The position numbers were made by a program, and so were the translations under genes. Shown in pieces: positions 7,789 through 17,385 of a stretch of DNA of 36,101 nt. How positions within the stretch are numbered: position 1 is the first letter of the stretch; the number at the start of each line of letters is the position of its first letter. Origin of the DNA: Patescibacteria group bacterium (lineage in GTDB: Bacteria; Patescibacteriota; Patescibacteriia; UBA2591; JAQUPP01); NCBI GenBank assembly GCA_028717225.1, contig JAQUOF010000005.1, forward strand, positions 1 through 36,101, read 5' to 3'. The notes under the pieces are model-generated. The model saw only the letters and a program-made list of their open reading frames with translations. It was not told the DNA's origin and made no database searches.

Positions 7789-10700
7789 TTATTTTAAAAC
7801 AACGCCGCCCATTTCGTTGGTCCATGGGTCCTTTTTTGTATTCTCAAGAATCGGCCCGTAGACAGAATTAAAACATTTATAAACATTTGAACTATAACCA
7901 AATACTTTTTGCTGACATTTGGTCGTCCAACCGCACAAATAATGGGCTTCGCAATCTTTTTGAATTCTATAATCATTGCAGCCCATTAACCAATTTTTTA
8001 AACCTGTTTCAAGATTTAAATACAAACGATAATCCGCGCCGCTGTCTGTAACCATATATTGATAAACTTGCGAATTGGCCGGACACTCATAAATACTCTT
8101 ACTTTGATTATAACAGGTTCCGCCCCATTGGCCAGCATCGCTCTCGGCGCAAGTACCAACAAATTGATTAGTCGGATCATCTGACATATTTGAAATAAAT
8201 TGCCCTTGGGGATTTTTCCAAGAAGGCCATTTGGAAACGGTCATTCCTTTTATAAAACTGCCTGATTCAAGTTTTGGATAATAACCATTGGTTAATTTAT
8301 AATCTGTCAATTTTTGACTCATTGTTCTGATATCCTGAATACGAACTAAATCTCTCTGAATTTTAGCTTTATCATCTTGAGAAATTAAATAGTTGCCTTG
8401 AGCGTCTTTATTGGCATTAAATTGCCAATACTTAACCAATTGATTATAGATATTAATTGTTTCCGGAGTATAATTATTAGTATGTGAAATAAGATAAATT
8501 AAACCTTTAATATTATCTTTATTATTATCAGTGTTGGTTGCGCCGACATAAACTGTTTGTTCGTCTTGCACCGCCTTATAACCGTCCACTGTTATATTAG
8601 ACAGCGAACCATTGGGATTGGGCGCCATATTATACCATTCGGAAGGAATCAAATAATCCTGATTTTTAAAAACTTGAAGACCAATTTTATCATTATCAAG
8701 GGTAAAGAAAAATTGTTTAACCAAATTGCCAGTAGTACCTAATGTTTCTTTTGTCAAAATAAGATTCGGCAAAGACGGGAAATTTTGATATTCAGTTGCT
8801 GATTTTCCTTTTTCCAGTTGAACATTAGTCATATAAATGACATCATTTTTTACAGAGCCGGACCACAATATACCTACCTTAATAGCCGTATCATTGGCTC
8901 CTGTAGTAAAAGTATTGGAAATTTTAGCCAAAGTGTCAACAGGAATGGCAGCTCCATACCAAACTAAATTAGTATAAGAAGAAGCATTTTTACCTTGAAC
9001 ATAAATATACGCTTGAGCTGATCCCGTCCTATATGCCGCCATAGATACGGTATATTGCGTATTTGGAAAGACCGTAATCCAATTTGCGGAAATTACTCCG
9101 GGCGTGCTTCCGGATTTATTATTTGTTGCTTTCAAAACATTATAATTTGATTTTTTAACAGTTGAAATACTTACTTGCTGATTAGCACTCCAACCATTTA
9201 CACCATCAGACATAGCGCCGTTTAAAACTAAATTTTTCCCTGAATTTCCTCGGCAATACTGCAATTTAAAATTAGTCGCTGAATCTTCAAACTTCCACGG
9301 AAATTCGCAAAGGAAAACTTTGGCTTGAGCCGTGGCTGAAAAACTTTTACCAATATCCGATTTGGAAGTATCTGTAATTTTGGCTGTAACTTTAATTTTT
9401 GAATCACCATTTTGATTTTGAGCCGTGGCTGTTTGCGATGAATTATTGCTGATCGGCACCAAAACCACATTTGGTTTTGAAGAATCCCAAGACCAAGTCC
9501 AATCATAATCAGAAACGCCGTGAATTTCGGCTCCCTTATTATCAAGGGCTTTTGCTGAAAATTTTACTGTTGAATCTTTTTTATAAAACTCCACTGATGT
9601 TGAAGAAATAATTGGTTTTCCCGGATCTGTATTCGCAGGATTTACCGTGTCACTTACCTCTTCCGCAGATATTTCAACTTTGCTTAATTTACAAATATCC
9701 GCGCCGGTGTTAAATGTCCAAGAATTATTATCCGCCATTTCAACGCCATATTGACTTTTTACGACATTTTGTTTACCGGCAATTCCTTCTTTACCGGAAA
9801 TTTCCACTTGATAAGTACAAACACCGCTTGCATCCAATAAACCGGAATTTATATAAACCGTAGTTTGTTTTGTGGTATTATTATCAACCGCGGAAATATC
9901 CGCTTTTAAATCATAAATAACTGTTTTCCCCGCCTCAACTTTTTTCAGAAAAATATTTTTTAAATTATTGAAAAATCTGACAAAAATATTATTTTTCTCC
10001 AAACTGGCCGCAACAGGACAATATTTATAAAGTTTAATTGTGTCTGGATTAAGCGTAGTTCTATCCATTAATTGGTCAAAAGTGGCGGAAATAACGGTAT
10101 TGCGGCAAACATCAATCGCTTTGTCTGTCGGTTTTGTATTATTAACAATCGGCTGGGTGGCGACGATTAAATGAGAGCTACTGGAGACCGGTTGATCTCC
10201 GGCAATTGTTGTACTCACAGTAATATCTGTTTCGCCCAATTTTTTTGAAGTAGCAATATTATTATAATCAGTACTTGCTTCAATTGCGGCTACAGTCTTA
10301 TCAGAGGACCCCCAAGAATACTGACCATTATAATCTTCGGGGTTTAAATAATTACAATTGGCAGTATAAATTTCCGTGTGATATGGCTGCGTAGCCGGAT
10401 GAGTTATTTGATTTACTCCCGCTGGATTAAGACAAATTTTTTTCAGAGAACAATTATCATTAGTTGCGATAAACATCCAAGTATAATCATCATTTGGCGT
10501 TCCATCTTGAACACCATTTTTGTTTTTGTCCAATTCCAATCCAAACTTATCTTTTATGCCATTCGGTCCGCTTTTTAAAGTTACGCGGTAAATTATATTT
10601 TTCTCCAACACAGCAGCTGGTTTAAAATAAAAACCGTCTTTTTCAATCGTAAAATCGCCTTTTATTTTATTGCTGTTATCGCTCGGACATTGAGAATTAT

Positions 10701-13700
10701 TAAAATCACCAGTGCCGCATTTTTGAATTATTATATTATCCGTGGCGCTGGTCGTATCCATCGCCACTTCCCGATTAAATTTAACCCTAATCTGCGCTTG
10801 AGTGCAGGCGTCTGTGGATTGATGGGCCGGTGAAGGAGATTGTCCGCCCAAACTGCAATTATCACAGTCAGTTCGTTCTTCAACTTGTAATAATTCTTTA
10901 GGCGAAAATTTTAACAAAGCGCAAGTATTTTTCGTCAGACAAGATATATCTTCAACCGCAGCTTTAATTAAAGTTTGTCCATATTTCCCTAAAGGAGTAG
11001 CAATAGTGGACAAACCGCTTGATGGCAAGACATTGGCAATACCGGCATCTTGAGAACTCCAATCAAATTTATCCACGCAAACCGGACGGCTGCCTGAATC
11101 CAAAGCAGAAGCAGTAAACTTTATTGTTTGATTTGATTCATTAAGCGCAGCCGGATTTGTCGGATCAACTTTGATTGTTGCGATATGACACATTCCATTT
11201 CCGGTTTTAAAAGTCCAATCAGTATCGCTTATTGAAACTCCCATTTTGCTTCTGGCACCGCTTCCATTAACTCCGCCTTTAATCCATATTTTATAAGTAG
11301 AATTTTGATTTAACAGACAATTAAAAGGATAAAAATAGACATTTGTTTCTTTTTTGACATTATCATCAACACTGACGATTTTTCCCTTAGCTTGATGAGG
11401 AGCTGAAATTGCTTCATCTGTTAAAGCTTTATTATAAATACGGACTTCGTCAATAATGCCTCTAAAATTAGAATAGTAATCACCATTAGAATCTGCCTCA
11501 GACTGCCGGCCAATTACCAAATTTCCAGCATTGACCAAATCTTTTGTTCCAAATGTTTTTGGTTGAATGCCGTCTAATTTTCCATTTACATAAATCTTAA
11601 GATTTTCTCCATCATAAGTTGCCGTAATTCTATAAAAAACATCTTCAGACAACCATGTTGAACCGCGTACATTGGTAAGATTAGGATGTGTTCCGGTACC
11701 AACTATAAAACCCGGCTGCCATTGACCGGTGTTTGGGCCATTTCTATATAAATCCAATACATAATTATTTTTTGCCGTAATACCCTCGTCCCCTTTGGCT
11801 AAAATAACCATTCTGTTTTTATCAGCAGTAGCGCCTTTCGAAATTTTTATCCAAACATCTAATGATAATTTTTGCAAATCCAAAGAAGAATTATCAGGAA
11901 CGGTTATATAATCACCGCCATTATCGCCTCTTGCGCCATCAAATTCTAATGCTTTTCCAAATTTTCCATCAACCCAAGTTGGTCCTGAAATTGTTCCGTT
12001 ATTTAATCCTTTTGTATCTTTGACAATTGATTCCGTTCCTTCATTAAAATGCCAAAGCGCCACCATTCCTTCTTCAATATCAGTCTCATAACCGGGATCA
12101 ACATCGGAAGACAATAATTTAATATTATTTTCATTTAAAGAATCGTGATCCATTAAATTATCAAAGGTCATTGAAATTGACGCATTCTTACAAACATTAA
12201 TTTCTCCGCCGGCAGGTGATTTGCTTGCATTTATTATAATTGGTTGGGGATGGCAACATTTATTCGGATCTAAAATACCGCAACCAACGCCGGTGCCGCA
12301 TTGAGCATCATTTTTGCATCCGCAGCATAAACCGCGGGGATTTTCATCCGAACCCTTACAATTGCCTTGATTAGCCAAACAAGTTAAACCGCCGGTGCCG
12401 CAAGAATTCTGTTGTTTGGGATTACAGCAACAACGGCAAGTGTCAGCACCGCTTTTACATTGATAGGGCGCCGAACAGCTGCCAAAATTATTTGGGCAAG
12501 ATACGTCTTGGCATTTATCTCCTGGTTTTGGCGTTCTGAATAAAACTTTAAAAGGCAAACCATTGCTTGTACCGTTGGAATTTTTTATTACCACATCACC
12601 GGTTTGAGTATCAACTGGAACCAATACGTCCCTAACTTGCGTATCAGACCAATTTGCTTCTGAAAAAGCAGCGGCTGATTGATTATAAAAAATTATTTTG
12701 CTGTCAATATTTTTTGCGCCGAATCTTAAACCGTTAAAACTGACTTTTGTTTCACTTGGATCGCCCTTAGGATAACCGCTGGAAGGATTTATGGATAAAA
12801 GACACGGACCGGTGGATTCGCTGTTATCATCAACCAAGAATCTGTCCCAACTCACGGTTTCTGATTTACTGGTATCGTCATAAGTAATCCCCACTCTAAC
12901 GCCCAATGAATCTGAAATATCAGTTGCCGGATCGCCAAAAACCGCAGGAATAGTTGTGGTGATAAAATCCGGACCGGATGATTCTACGGTTGCATTTATT
13001 GGTCCGTCTTCTCCATTTATTCTGGGTTGAGCGGGCAAAACAACCGGATATTTGTCATCAAATTGGAATGTAGTTATAGCCGCCTTACGACTGGCAGTGC
13101 CTTGAAAACAACGGCCAAAAACAGTCACGCAACTTTTTCGTGAACCGGAATCAGGCGTTACTCTGTAAATTACCGGCGAACAAGCGCATTTGGTTAAATC
13201 AGTGGTTGTGAAATCCCATTTTTTGCCAAGCGTATTTTGATCAACGTCCATTACCAAATCAGTGGTTACATTTATAGAATATGTAGCAGCAGTCAAATTA
13301 TTATTTAATTCAATTTCAAAAACTTTAAATTGAGTGGAGATATTGTCAACATCAGCATCCATAACTTTAATTTTACCAATTTGAGTGTTGCCATCCCTTG
13401 CCATAACCGCCGCTTCAAGTTCTTTTATTGGTTTAATAGAACTTTGAAAAACAATATTTCCCCCGATTTTACCTTGAATCGCAATTGTATTATTATACAT
13501 ACTGGTGGCGAAACTGACGCCAATCGGTTCATCCGGACAAACATTTTTATCTTTTGGCCAATAATCGCTGACTCCCGGAACAACATCATTTGTTTCAAAT
13601 TTCCAAGATTGCGGCACCGCCATTGAATTCCCGCACAAATCTTTAACATTGGCCACGGTAATTTTGTACCAAGTAAACGAATCAAGTAAATTAGGATTGA

Positions 13701-14937
13701 TTAAAGAAATAGAAAATCCTTGAAATTTATCTTTAACGATCAATATTTCCTCACCAACCGCCGTGCCTGATTCAGCATCTCGAGAAGCTAATTTTTCTAT
13801 TTTAAAACTGGTAGGAATAGGATGTCCATCTTTATCGGCTATTGTATCAAAATCTACGCTTTCGCTAAAATTCAAATCAATAATCGGCGCTCTGGAAACC
13901 CACTGATTCGGTTTTGCCGCATCATTGGTCGGATAAGTTTTATTCAAATAGGGTGCTTCGGTGTCTACAATATTATTGGTCGTAAAATCCCAAACAACAG
14001 TATCACCGTCCGAACAATGATATTTAGGTTTAAATCCGGTACTGCAACCACTTAAAGAACGACTGGGATTATAGGTATCCTTAATTGATTTTGGAATAAT
14101 AACATTATATTTAGTATCCGGATCCCAAATAGTTTGAGGAGTAAACAAAACCGAATTGCCGGAAATTTTCCAAACTCCCTGAATTGCTTGCTTTGTTGTA
14201 TCGGTATTTTTAACAACTTTTAAAGTTTGATCGGTTATTACCGCGCTTACTTCATTAGAATTTAAACTATAATTGAAAAATGGTTTTATTTTACTGCAGC
14301 GATAAACTTTTGCGTCTGGATTTGAAGTTATATTATCTGTGTCAAAAGAAGCTTCACCGCTCTTCATAAGCAGAGATGTGTAATCCGGAGAATAACGACA
14401 AGTACTTTCTGCAGGAATGGTACATTTGCAATTCGCATCAAATTTCATACCTATGCTGTTGTCGCAACAAGAATCAGGCGTGCAACAATTGCTTCCTACA
14501 CAATAAGTTGAAGGCCCCGTAACTTCCATAATTCTATTAATAATATAACTGCCGATGGCATAAGCCAAAACAATGATTAAAATGCCGATAATGCCGGCTA
14601 TCATTAATTTTTTGGCTTCGGAAATTTTCTTTTCATCTCCGCCCGAGGTCATCCATTTAATACCGCCTGCAATAATAATAACCGTTGCCGCCAATCCAAG
14701 TATGCCTAAAACAATTTTCATTATTCTGCCCATGGCCGTCGGAAGTTCTGTATTTGAATAACCTGACGCATTCTGGAAATTAGTCAGACCGTTATTCAAA
14801 TCTTGCGCTTTTGTCAAAACCGGATTTAAAACAAAAAATAAAAATCCGGATATCATTAATAAACACAAAAAACCTAAAAATATATTTTTTTTCAATTGTT
14901 TTTTGTTCACCCTTTGGCGAATTATTTCAATTTTCAT
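7789..14937 (-). CDS. giant surface protein: T4SS-pilin-like N-terminus, Ig/TIG/LamG domains, pseudopilin-like C-terminus
   Basis: This 2382-residue protein starts with a signal-type helix (residues 20-44, likely cleavage near TKAQ). Two hydrophobic helices at 70-135, joined by GGIKWMTSGGDEKKISEAKK, match the type IV secretion pilin family common in CPR bacteria. The exposed part contains several bacterial Ig-like (Big_5-type) domains between about 205 and 580, two IPT/TIG-like domains (about 587-795) and a cysteine cluster of 18 Cys in about 90 residues (806-895). Further on are a LamG/concanavalin-like domain (about 958-1175, IIDEVRIYNKAL), more Ig-like domains and a carbohydrate-binding-like beta domain (about 1900-2050). 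The last 250 residues resemble a GspG/type IV pilin head (LVRIQDIRTMSQKLTDYK, NGYYP, KDPW). It follows yqeY by 22 bases. Adhesion or cell contact is likely; the exact role is inference. Confidence 0.85.
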   Translation of the reverse strand: MKIEIIRQRVNKKQLKKNIFLGFLCLLMISGFLFFVLNPVLTKAQDLNNGLTNFQNASGYSNTELPTAMGRIMKIVLGILGLAATVIIIAGGIKWMTSGGDEKKISEAKKLMIAGIIGILIIVLAYAIGSYIINRIMEVTGPSTYCVGSNCCTPDSCCDNSIGMKFDANCKCTIPAESTCRYSPDYTSLLMKSGEASFDTDNITSNPDAKVYRCSKIKPFFNYSLNSNEVSAVITDQTLKVVKNTDTTKQAIQGVWKISGNSVLFTPQTIWDPDTKYNVIIPKSIKDTYNPSRSLSGCSTGFKPKYHCSDGDTVVWDFTTNNIVDTEAPYLNKTYPTNDAAKPNQWVSRAPIIDLNFSESVDFDTIADKDGHPIPTSFKIEKLASRDAESGTAVGEEILIVKDKFQGFSISLINPNLLDSFTWYKITVANVKDLCGNSMAVPQSWKFETNDVVPGVSDYWPKDKNVCPDEPIGVSFATSMYNNTIAIQGKIGGNIVFQSSIKPIKELEAAVMARDGNTQIGKIKVMDADVDNISTQFKVFEIELNNNLTAATYSINVTTDLVMDVDQNTLGKKWDFTTTDLTKCACSPVIYRVTPDSGSRKSCVTVFGRCFQGTASRKAAITTFQFDDKYPVVLPAQPRINGEDGPINATVESSGPDFITTTIPAVFGDPATDISDSLGVRVGITYDDTSKSETVSWDRFLVDDNSESTGPCLLSINPSSGYPKGDPSETKVSFNGLRFGAKNIDSKIIFYNQSAAAFSEANWSDTQVRDVLVPVDTQTGDVVIKNSNGTSNGLPFKVLFRTPKPGDKCQDVSCPNNFGSCSAPYQCKSGADTCRCCCNPKQQNSCGTGGLTCLANQGNCKGSDENPRGLCCGCKNDAQCGTGVGCGILDPNKCCHPQPIIINASKSPAGGEINVCKNASISMTFDNLMDHDSLNENNIKLLSSDVDPGYETDIEEGMVALWHFNEGTESIVKDTKGLNNGTISGPTWVDGKFGKALEFDGARGDNGGDYITVPDNSSLDLQKLSLDVWIKISKGATADKNRMVILAKGDEGITAKNNYVLDLYRNGPNTGQWQPGFIVGTGTHPNLTNVRGSTWLSEDVFYRITATYDGENLKIYVNGKLDGIQPKTFGTKDLVNAGNLVIGRQSEADSNGDYYSNFRGIIDEVRIYNKALTDEAISAPHQAKGKIVSVDDNVKKETNVYFYPFNCLLNQNSTYKIWIKGGVNGSGARSKMGVSISDTDWTFKTGNGMCHIATIKVDPTNPAALNESNQTIKFTASALDSGSRPVCVDKFDWSSQDAGIANVLPSSGLSTIATPLGKYGQTLIKAAVEDISCLTKNTCALLKFSPKELLQVEERTDCDNCSLGGQSPSPAHQSTDACTQAQIRVKFNREVAMDTTSATDNIIIQKCGTGDFNNSQCPSDNSNKIKGDFTIEKDGFYFKPAAVLEKNIIYRVTLKSGPNGIKDKFGLELDKNKNGVQDGTPNDDYTWMFIATNDNCSLKKICLNPAGVNQITHPATQPYHTEIYTANCNYLNPEDYNGQYSWGSSDKTVAAIEASTDYNNIATSKKLGETDITVSTTIAGDQPVSSSSHLIVATQPIVNNTKPTDKAIDVCRNTVISATFDQLMDRTTLNPDTIKLYKYCPVAASLEKNNIFVRFFNNLKNIFLKKVEAGKTVIYDLKADISAVDNNTTKQTTVYINSGLLDASGVCTYQVEISGKEGIAGKQNVVKSQYGVEMADNNSWTFNTGADICKLSKVEISAEEVSDTVNPANTDPGKPIISSTSVEFYKKDSTVKFSAKALDNKGAEIHGVSDYDWTWSWDSSKPNVVLVPISNNSSQTATAQNQNGDSKIKVTAKITDTSKSDIGKSFSATAQAKVFLCEFPWKFEDSATNFKLQYCRGNSGKNLVLNGAMSDGVNGWSANQQVSISTVKKSNYNVLKATNNKSGSTPGVISANWITVFPNTQYTVSMAAYRTGSAQAYIYVQGKNASSYTNLVWYGAAIPVDTLAKISNTFTTGANDTAIKVGILWSGSVKNDVIYMTNVQLEKGKSATEYQNFPSLPNLILTKETLGTTGNLVKQFFFTLDNDKIGLQVFKNQDYLIPSEWYNMAPNPNGSLSNITVDGYKAVQDEQTVYVGATNTDNNKDNIKGLIYLISHTNNYTPETINIYNQLVKYWQFNANKDAQGNYLISQDDKAKIQRDLVRIQDIRTMSQKLTDYKLTNGYYPKLESGSFIKGMTVSKWPSWKNPQGQFISNMSDDPTNQFVGTCAESDAGQWGGTCYNQSKSIYECPANSQVYQYMVTDSGADYRLYLNLETGLKNWLMGCNDYRIQKDCEAHYLCGWTTKCQQKVFGYSSNVYKCFNSVYGPILENTKKDPWTNEMGGVVLK

Positions 14938-14959
14938 AAAAAATTTTTAGGTTTAAATT

Positions 14960-15415
14960 TTAAATATTGTTTAATTGTTCTTTTACTATTTGGCTGACTT
15001 GATTGCCATCCGCCTTGCCCTTGGTTTGTTTAGTCACTAAGCCCATCACCTTGCCGAAGTCAGAAGGATTGCCGGCATTGACTTCTTTAATAACATTTAA
15101 AACTATTTCTTTTATTTGATCGCCTGATAATTGTTCAGGCATATATTTAAAAAGTATTTCCAATTCTTTCTTTTCTTTGGCGGCCAATTCCGGCCTATTC
15201 CCTCTTTCGTATAATTCTATCGCCTCTTTGCGTTTTTTAATTTCTCCGCCGACAATATCAACAGCCACTTCATCGGTTAGTTCTTGTTTTTTAGGTCTCA
15301 ATTCAATGGCTTTATATGCCAAGGCAGATTTTAACATACGCAAAACAGCCTTCGTGTCTTCCTGTCCTTCACGTAGGGCTTGTTTAAAATCTTTTTCAAT
15401 TCTTTCTAACAGCAT
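14960..15415 (-). CDS. yqeY: GatB/YqeY domain protein
   Basis: The 151-residue protein matches the YqeY family in length and motifs: an N-terminal helical part (MLLERIEKDFKQALREG, VLRMLKSAL), EIKKRKEAIELYERG in the middle, and a tail domain with PSDFGKVMGLVTKQTKGKADG. The tail domain is related to the GatB C-terminal tRNA-interacting domain. Biochemical function is uncertain, with an association to tRNA amidation or translation suspected. It lies 54 bases downstream of rpsU; an rpsU-yqeY pair is a widespread bacterial arrangement and supports both calls. No terminator is visible between yqeY and the giant gene downstream. Confidence 0.93.
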   Translation of the reverse strand: MLLERIEKDFKQALREGQEDTKAVLRMLKSALAYKAIELRPKKQELTDEVAVDIVGGEIKKRKEAIELYERGNRPELAAKEKKELEILFKYMPEQLSGDQIKEIVLNVIKEVNAGNPSDFGKVMGLVTKQTKGKADGNQVSQIVKEQLNNI

Positions 15416-15469
15416 ACTAAAAAAATTAATAAATTAAATTTAGAAACCGAGAAAGTTTTGACAAAATTT

Positions 15470-15688
15470 CTACTTGATTTTACCAAGTTTTCTTAAATAT
15501 TCCATTTTCTCGCGAGACGATTTTCTGCACAAAGCGCTTGCTCTGCGAAGAAGTTTGCTTTGCGGCTTAACATAAAATTGACCCTTTTTGGCAAGGTCAA
15601 GTACACCGCTTCTTTTAATGCGCTCGCTGAATCTTCTTAAAAAAATATTTAAGGATTCATTTGGTTTTCTTTTAAGTTCAATACTCAT
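15470..15688 (-). CDS. rpsU: 30S ribosomal protein bS21
   Basis: The 72-residue basic protein fits bS21, which helps the 30S subunit engage mRNA near the anti-Shine-Dalgarno end of 16S rRNA. Diagnostic features are the start MSIELKRKPNESLNIFLRRF, the internal RIKRSGVL, and the basic C-terminal helix with LLRRASALCRKSSREK. The promoter at 15696-15724 puts its -10 box only 7 bases before the ATG, so the mRNA would be leaderless or nearly so. An AAGG three bases before the ATG is too close to be a good ribosome-binding site. It probably heads the transcript containing yqeY and the giant gene. Confidence 0.95.
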   Translation of the reverse strand: MSIELKRKPNESLNIFLRRFSERIKRSGVLDLAKKGQFYVKPQSKLLRRASALCRKSSREKMEYLRKLGKIK

Positions 15689-15695
15689 ACCTTAT

Positions 15696-15724
15696 ATTAT
15701 AATATATAATAATTAAAAAAGCAA
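15696..15724 (-). promoter_or_regulatory. sigma-70-type promoter of rpsU
   Basis: On the minus strand TTGCTT (15719-15724) and TATAAT (15696-15701) are 17 bases apart. Only 7 bases separate the -10 box from the rpsU ATG (15688), so the transcript should begin at or next to the start codon. Overlapping TATATT and TATAAT strings leave some doubt over which -10 register is used. Confidence 0.6.
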
Positions 15725-15769
15725 TACCATTCTTGGAGTATTTCTCCACATTTTTCTAAACAAAAAATA

Positions 15770-17377
15770 CTAAAAATTGATATTTTTTTCCTGATAATAT
15801 TTCGCCATATTGGCGCAATGAGTGGCGACTCCTCCAAGATTAACCAAGATATCGTTAAAAATCGGGCCATCCGCGGCATTACATTCCCTCTGATAAAATC
15901 TCTCCAAATGCTTTTCTTTTGCTATAATTATCATTTCTCTTATTTTTTCATTATGTCTTAAAATTTTTTCCGACAATTCTTGATTGGGCACTTCAATCAA
16001 AATAATCAAATCTTTAATAATTTTATCCAAAACTATTTTTATATCTTCTATCTCTTGTTTGGCTGCCTTAGAAAATTTTACCTTGCATTGAACGCGATAT
16101 TTGGCCAATTCAACCAAATTTATAATATGATCGCCAATTCTTTCTATATCATCAACCATACTTGAACACTGAATCAATTGAGCGGCATTTTTTGAAGTTA
16201 ATTTATTTTTTGGTATTTTATCTATAAAACCCATCACTTCTTTTTGAAGATTATCAATGACCAATTCCAAATAATTTAAACTTCTGTATCCCCTGTTGCT
16301 AAAAGTAGAAATTATTTCAAAAGCTTTTTTAAACATTTCTTGAGTTAACTGCGCTCCTCTTTTTAATTCTTTCTGAACCGCTTCTAGTGCCTGAGACGGT
16401 TCTTTCAAACATTGTTCATCTAAAAATTCCGACCAAAGCGGCAATATTTTTTCTTGGCCGGGAATTATTTTTTCCAATAATTTGGCAAAAGGTTTTATTA
16501 AAAATATAAACAAACAGGCTACTAAAATACTGAAAAAGAAATGACTATTCACGATTTGCTGGGCAGTATTATCGGTCAAATGTTTTATAAAATTGACGTA
16601 ATAACTGAGAAACGGAAAAAGAATAACAACTGTGATAACTTTAAAAAATACATTGGATATACCGGCTCTTCTGGCGCTAACTCCTCCGCCCAAACTGAAT
16701 AAAAATGGAATTATTGTCGCCCCGATATTTGCGCCCAAAATTAGAGGCAGGCCAATTTCAAGAGTTATTAAAGATTGTTGCCCCAAAAGAACGAGAATAC
16801 TGGTAATAATTGAACTGGACTGAACAAGAACTGTTGCCGCAAATCCGATTAATATGCCTAAAATCGGATTTTTTATTCCTTGAAAAAAATTTAAAAAATC
16901 TTGATTTCCTTTTAAAGGAATGATAACGCTGTTAATCAAATTCAAACCAAAAAAAATAAGACCGAAATAAAATATTACCTTGCCGATGTTTTTTAATTTT
17001 TCCGCAGATGCAGCAAGCCAAAGTATCATGCCGATAATTAAAAAAATCGGCGCAATATTCATAATTTTAAAAGCGACCAATTGAGCGGTAAGAACTGTGC
17101 CGATATTAGCGCCTAAAATTATACCTAATGAATTTTCAACACTGATAACTCCTGCACTGACTAGGCCGATGGTGATAAAAATAATCGTCGCGCTGCATTG
17201 GAAAACCGCCGTAGAAATCGCGCCGAGCCCCACTCCATAAATCGGTTTTTGAGATAAATATTTAATGTATTGGCGAATTCTGGAATTAAAAACCATTTGC
17301 ATCCGATAACTTAATCTGATCATGCCGAATAACACAAACATCAAGCCCGTTAAAAATAAAATGATTTCTTGAGCCAT
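15770..17377 (-). CDS. Na+/phosphate cotransporter fused to PhoU-like domain
   Basis: The 535-residue protein is of the NptA/YjbB type. The N-terminal half (about 1-310) has two inverted Na/Pi cotransporter repeats with QCSATIIF and GANIGTVLTA in the first and VQSSSIITSI and GANIGATI in the second. The first repeat has QCSA where QSSS is usual. The C-terminal part (about 340-530) is a helical PhoU-like domain with SSMVDDIERIGDHIINL. The family imports or exports phosphate with sodium, and the PhoU part is thought to modulate it. It starts 8 bases after the response-regulator stop, so kinase, regulator and transporter form an operon; phosphate-linked signalling is inferred from that. A weak hairpin at 15722-15741 followed by a T-run could end the transcript. 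Confidence 0.92.
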   Translation of the reverse strand: MAQEIILFLTGLMFVLFGMIRLSYRMQMVFNSRIRQYIKYLSQKPIYGVGLGAISTAVFQCSATIIFITIGLVSAGVISVENSLGIILGANIGTVLTAQLVAFKIMNIAPIFLIIGMILWLAASAEKLKNIGKVIFYFGLIFFGLNLINSVIIPLKGNQDFLNFFQGIKNPILGILIGFAATVLVQSSSIITSILVLLGQQSLITLEIGLPLILGANIGATIIPFLFSLGGGVSARRAGISNVFFKVITVVILFPFLSYYVNFIKHLTDNTAQQIVNSHFFFSILVACLFIFLIKPFAKLLEKIIPGQEKILPLWSEFLDEQCLKEPSQALEAVQKELKRGAQLTQEMFKKAFEIISTFSNRGYRSLNYLELVIDNLQKEVMGFIDKIPKNKLTSKNAAQLIQCSSMVDDIERIGDHIINLVELAKYRVQCKVKFSKAAKQEIEDIKIVLDKIIKDLIILIEVPNQELSEKILRHNEKIREMIIIAKEKHLERFYQRECNAADGPIFNDILVNLGGVATHCANMAKYYQEKNINF

Positions 17378-17385
17378 AATAAAAT

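Noticed and set aside
13330-13685. Small reading frames on both strands inside the giant gene
   Set aside because: They are antisense or shifted shadows of a well-supported domain-rich coding frame and show no domain of their own.
15459-15464. TTGTCA on the minus strand as the -35 of a separate yqeY promoter
   Set aside because: The matching -10 (TAAATT at 16 bases) is weak and rpsU-yqeY is a common co-transcribed pair; internal initiation cannot be excluded but is not supported well enough to annotate.
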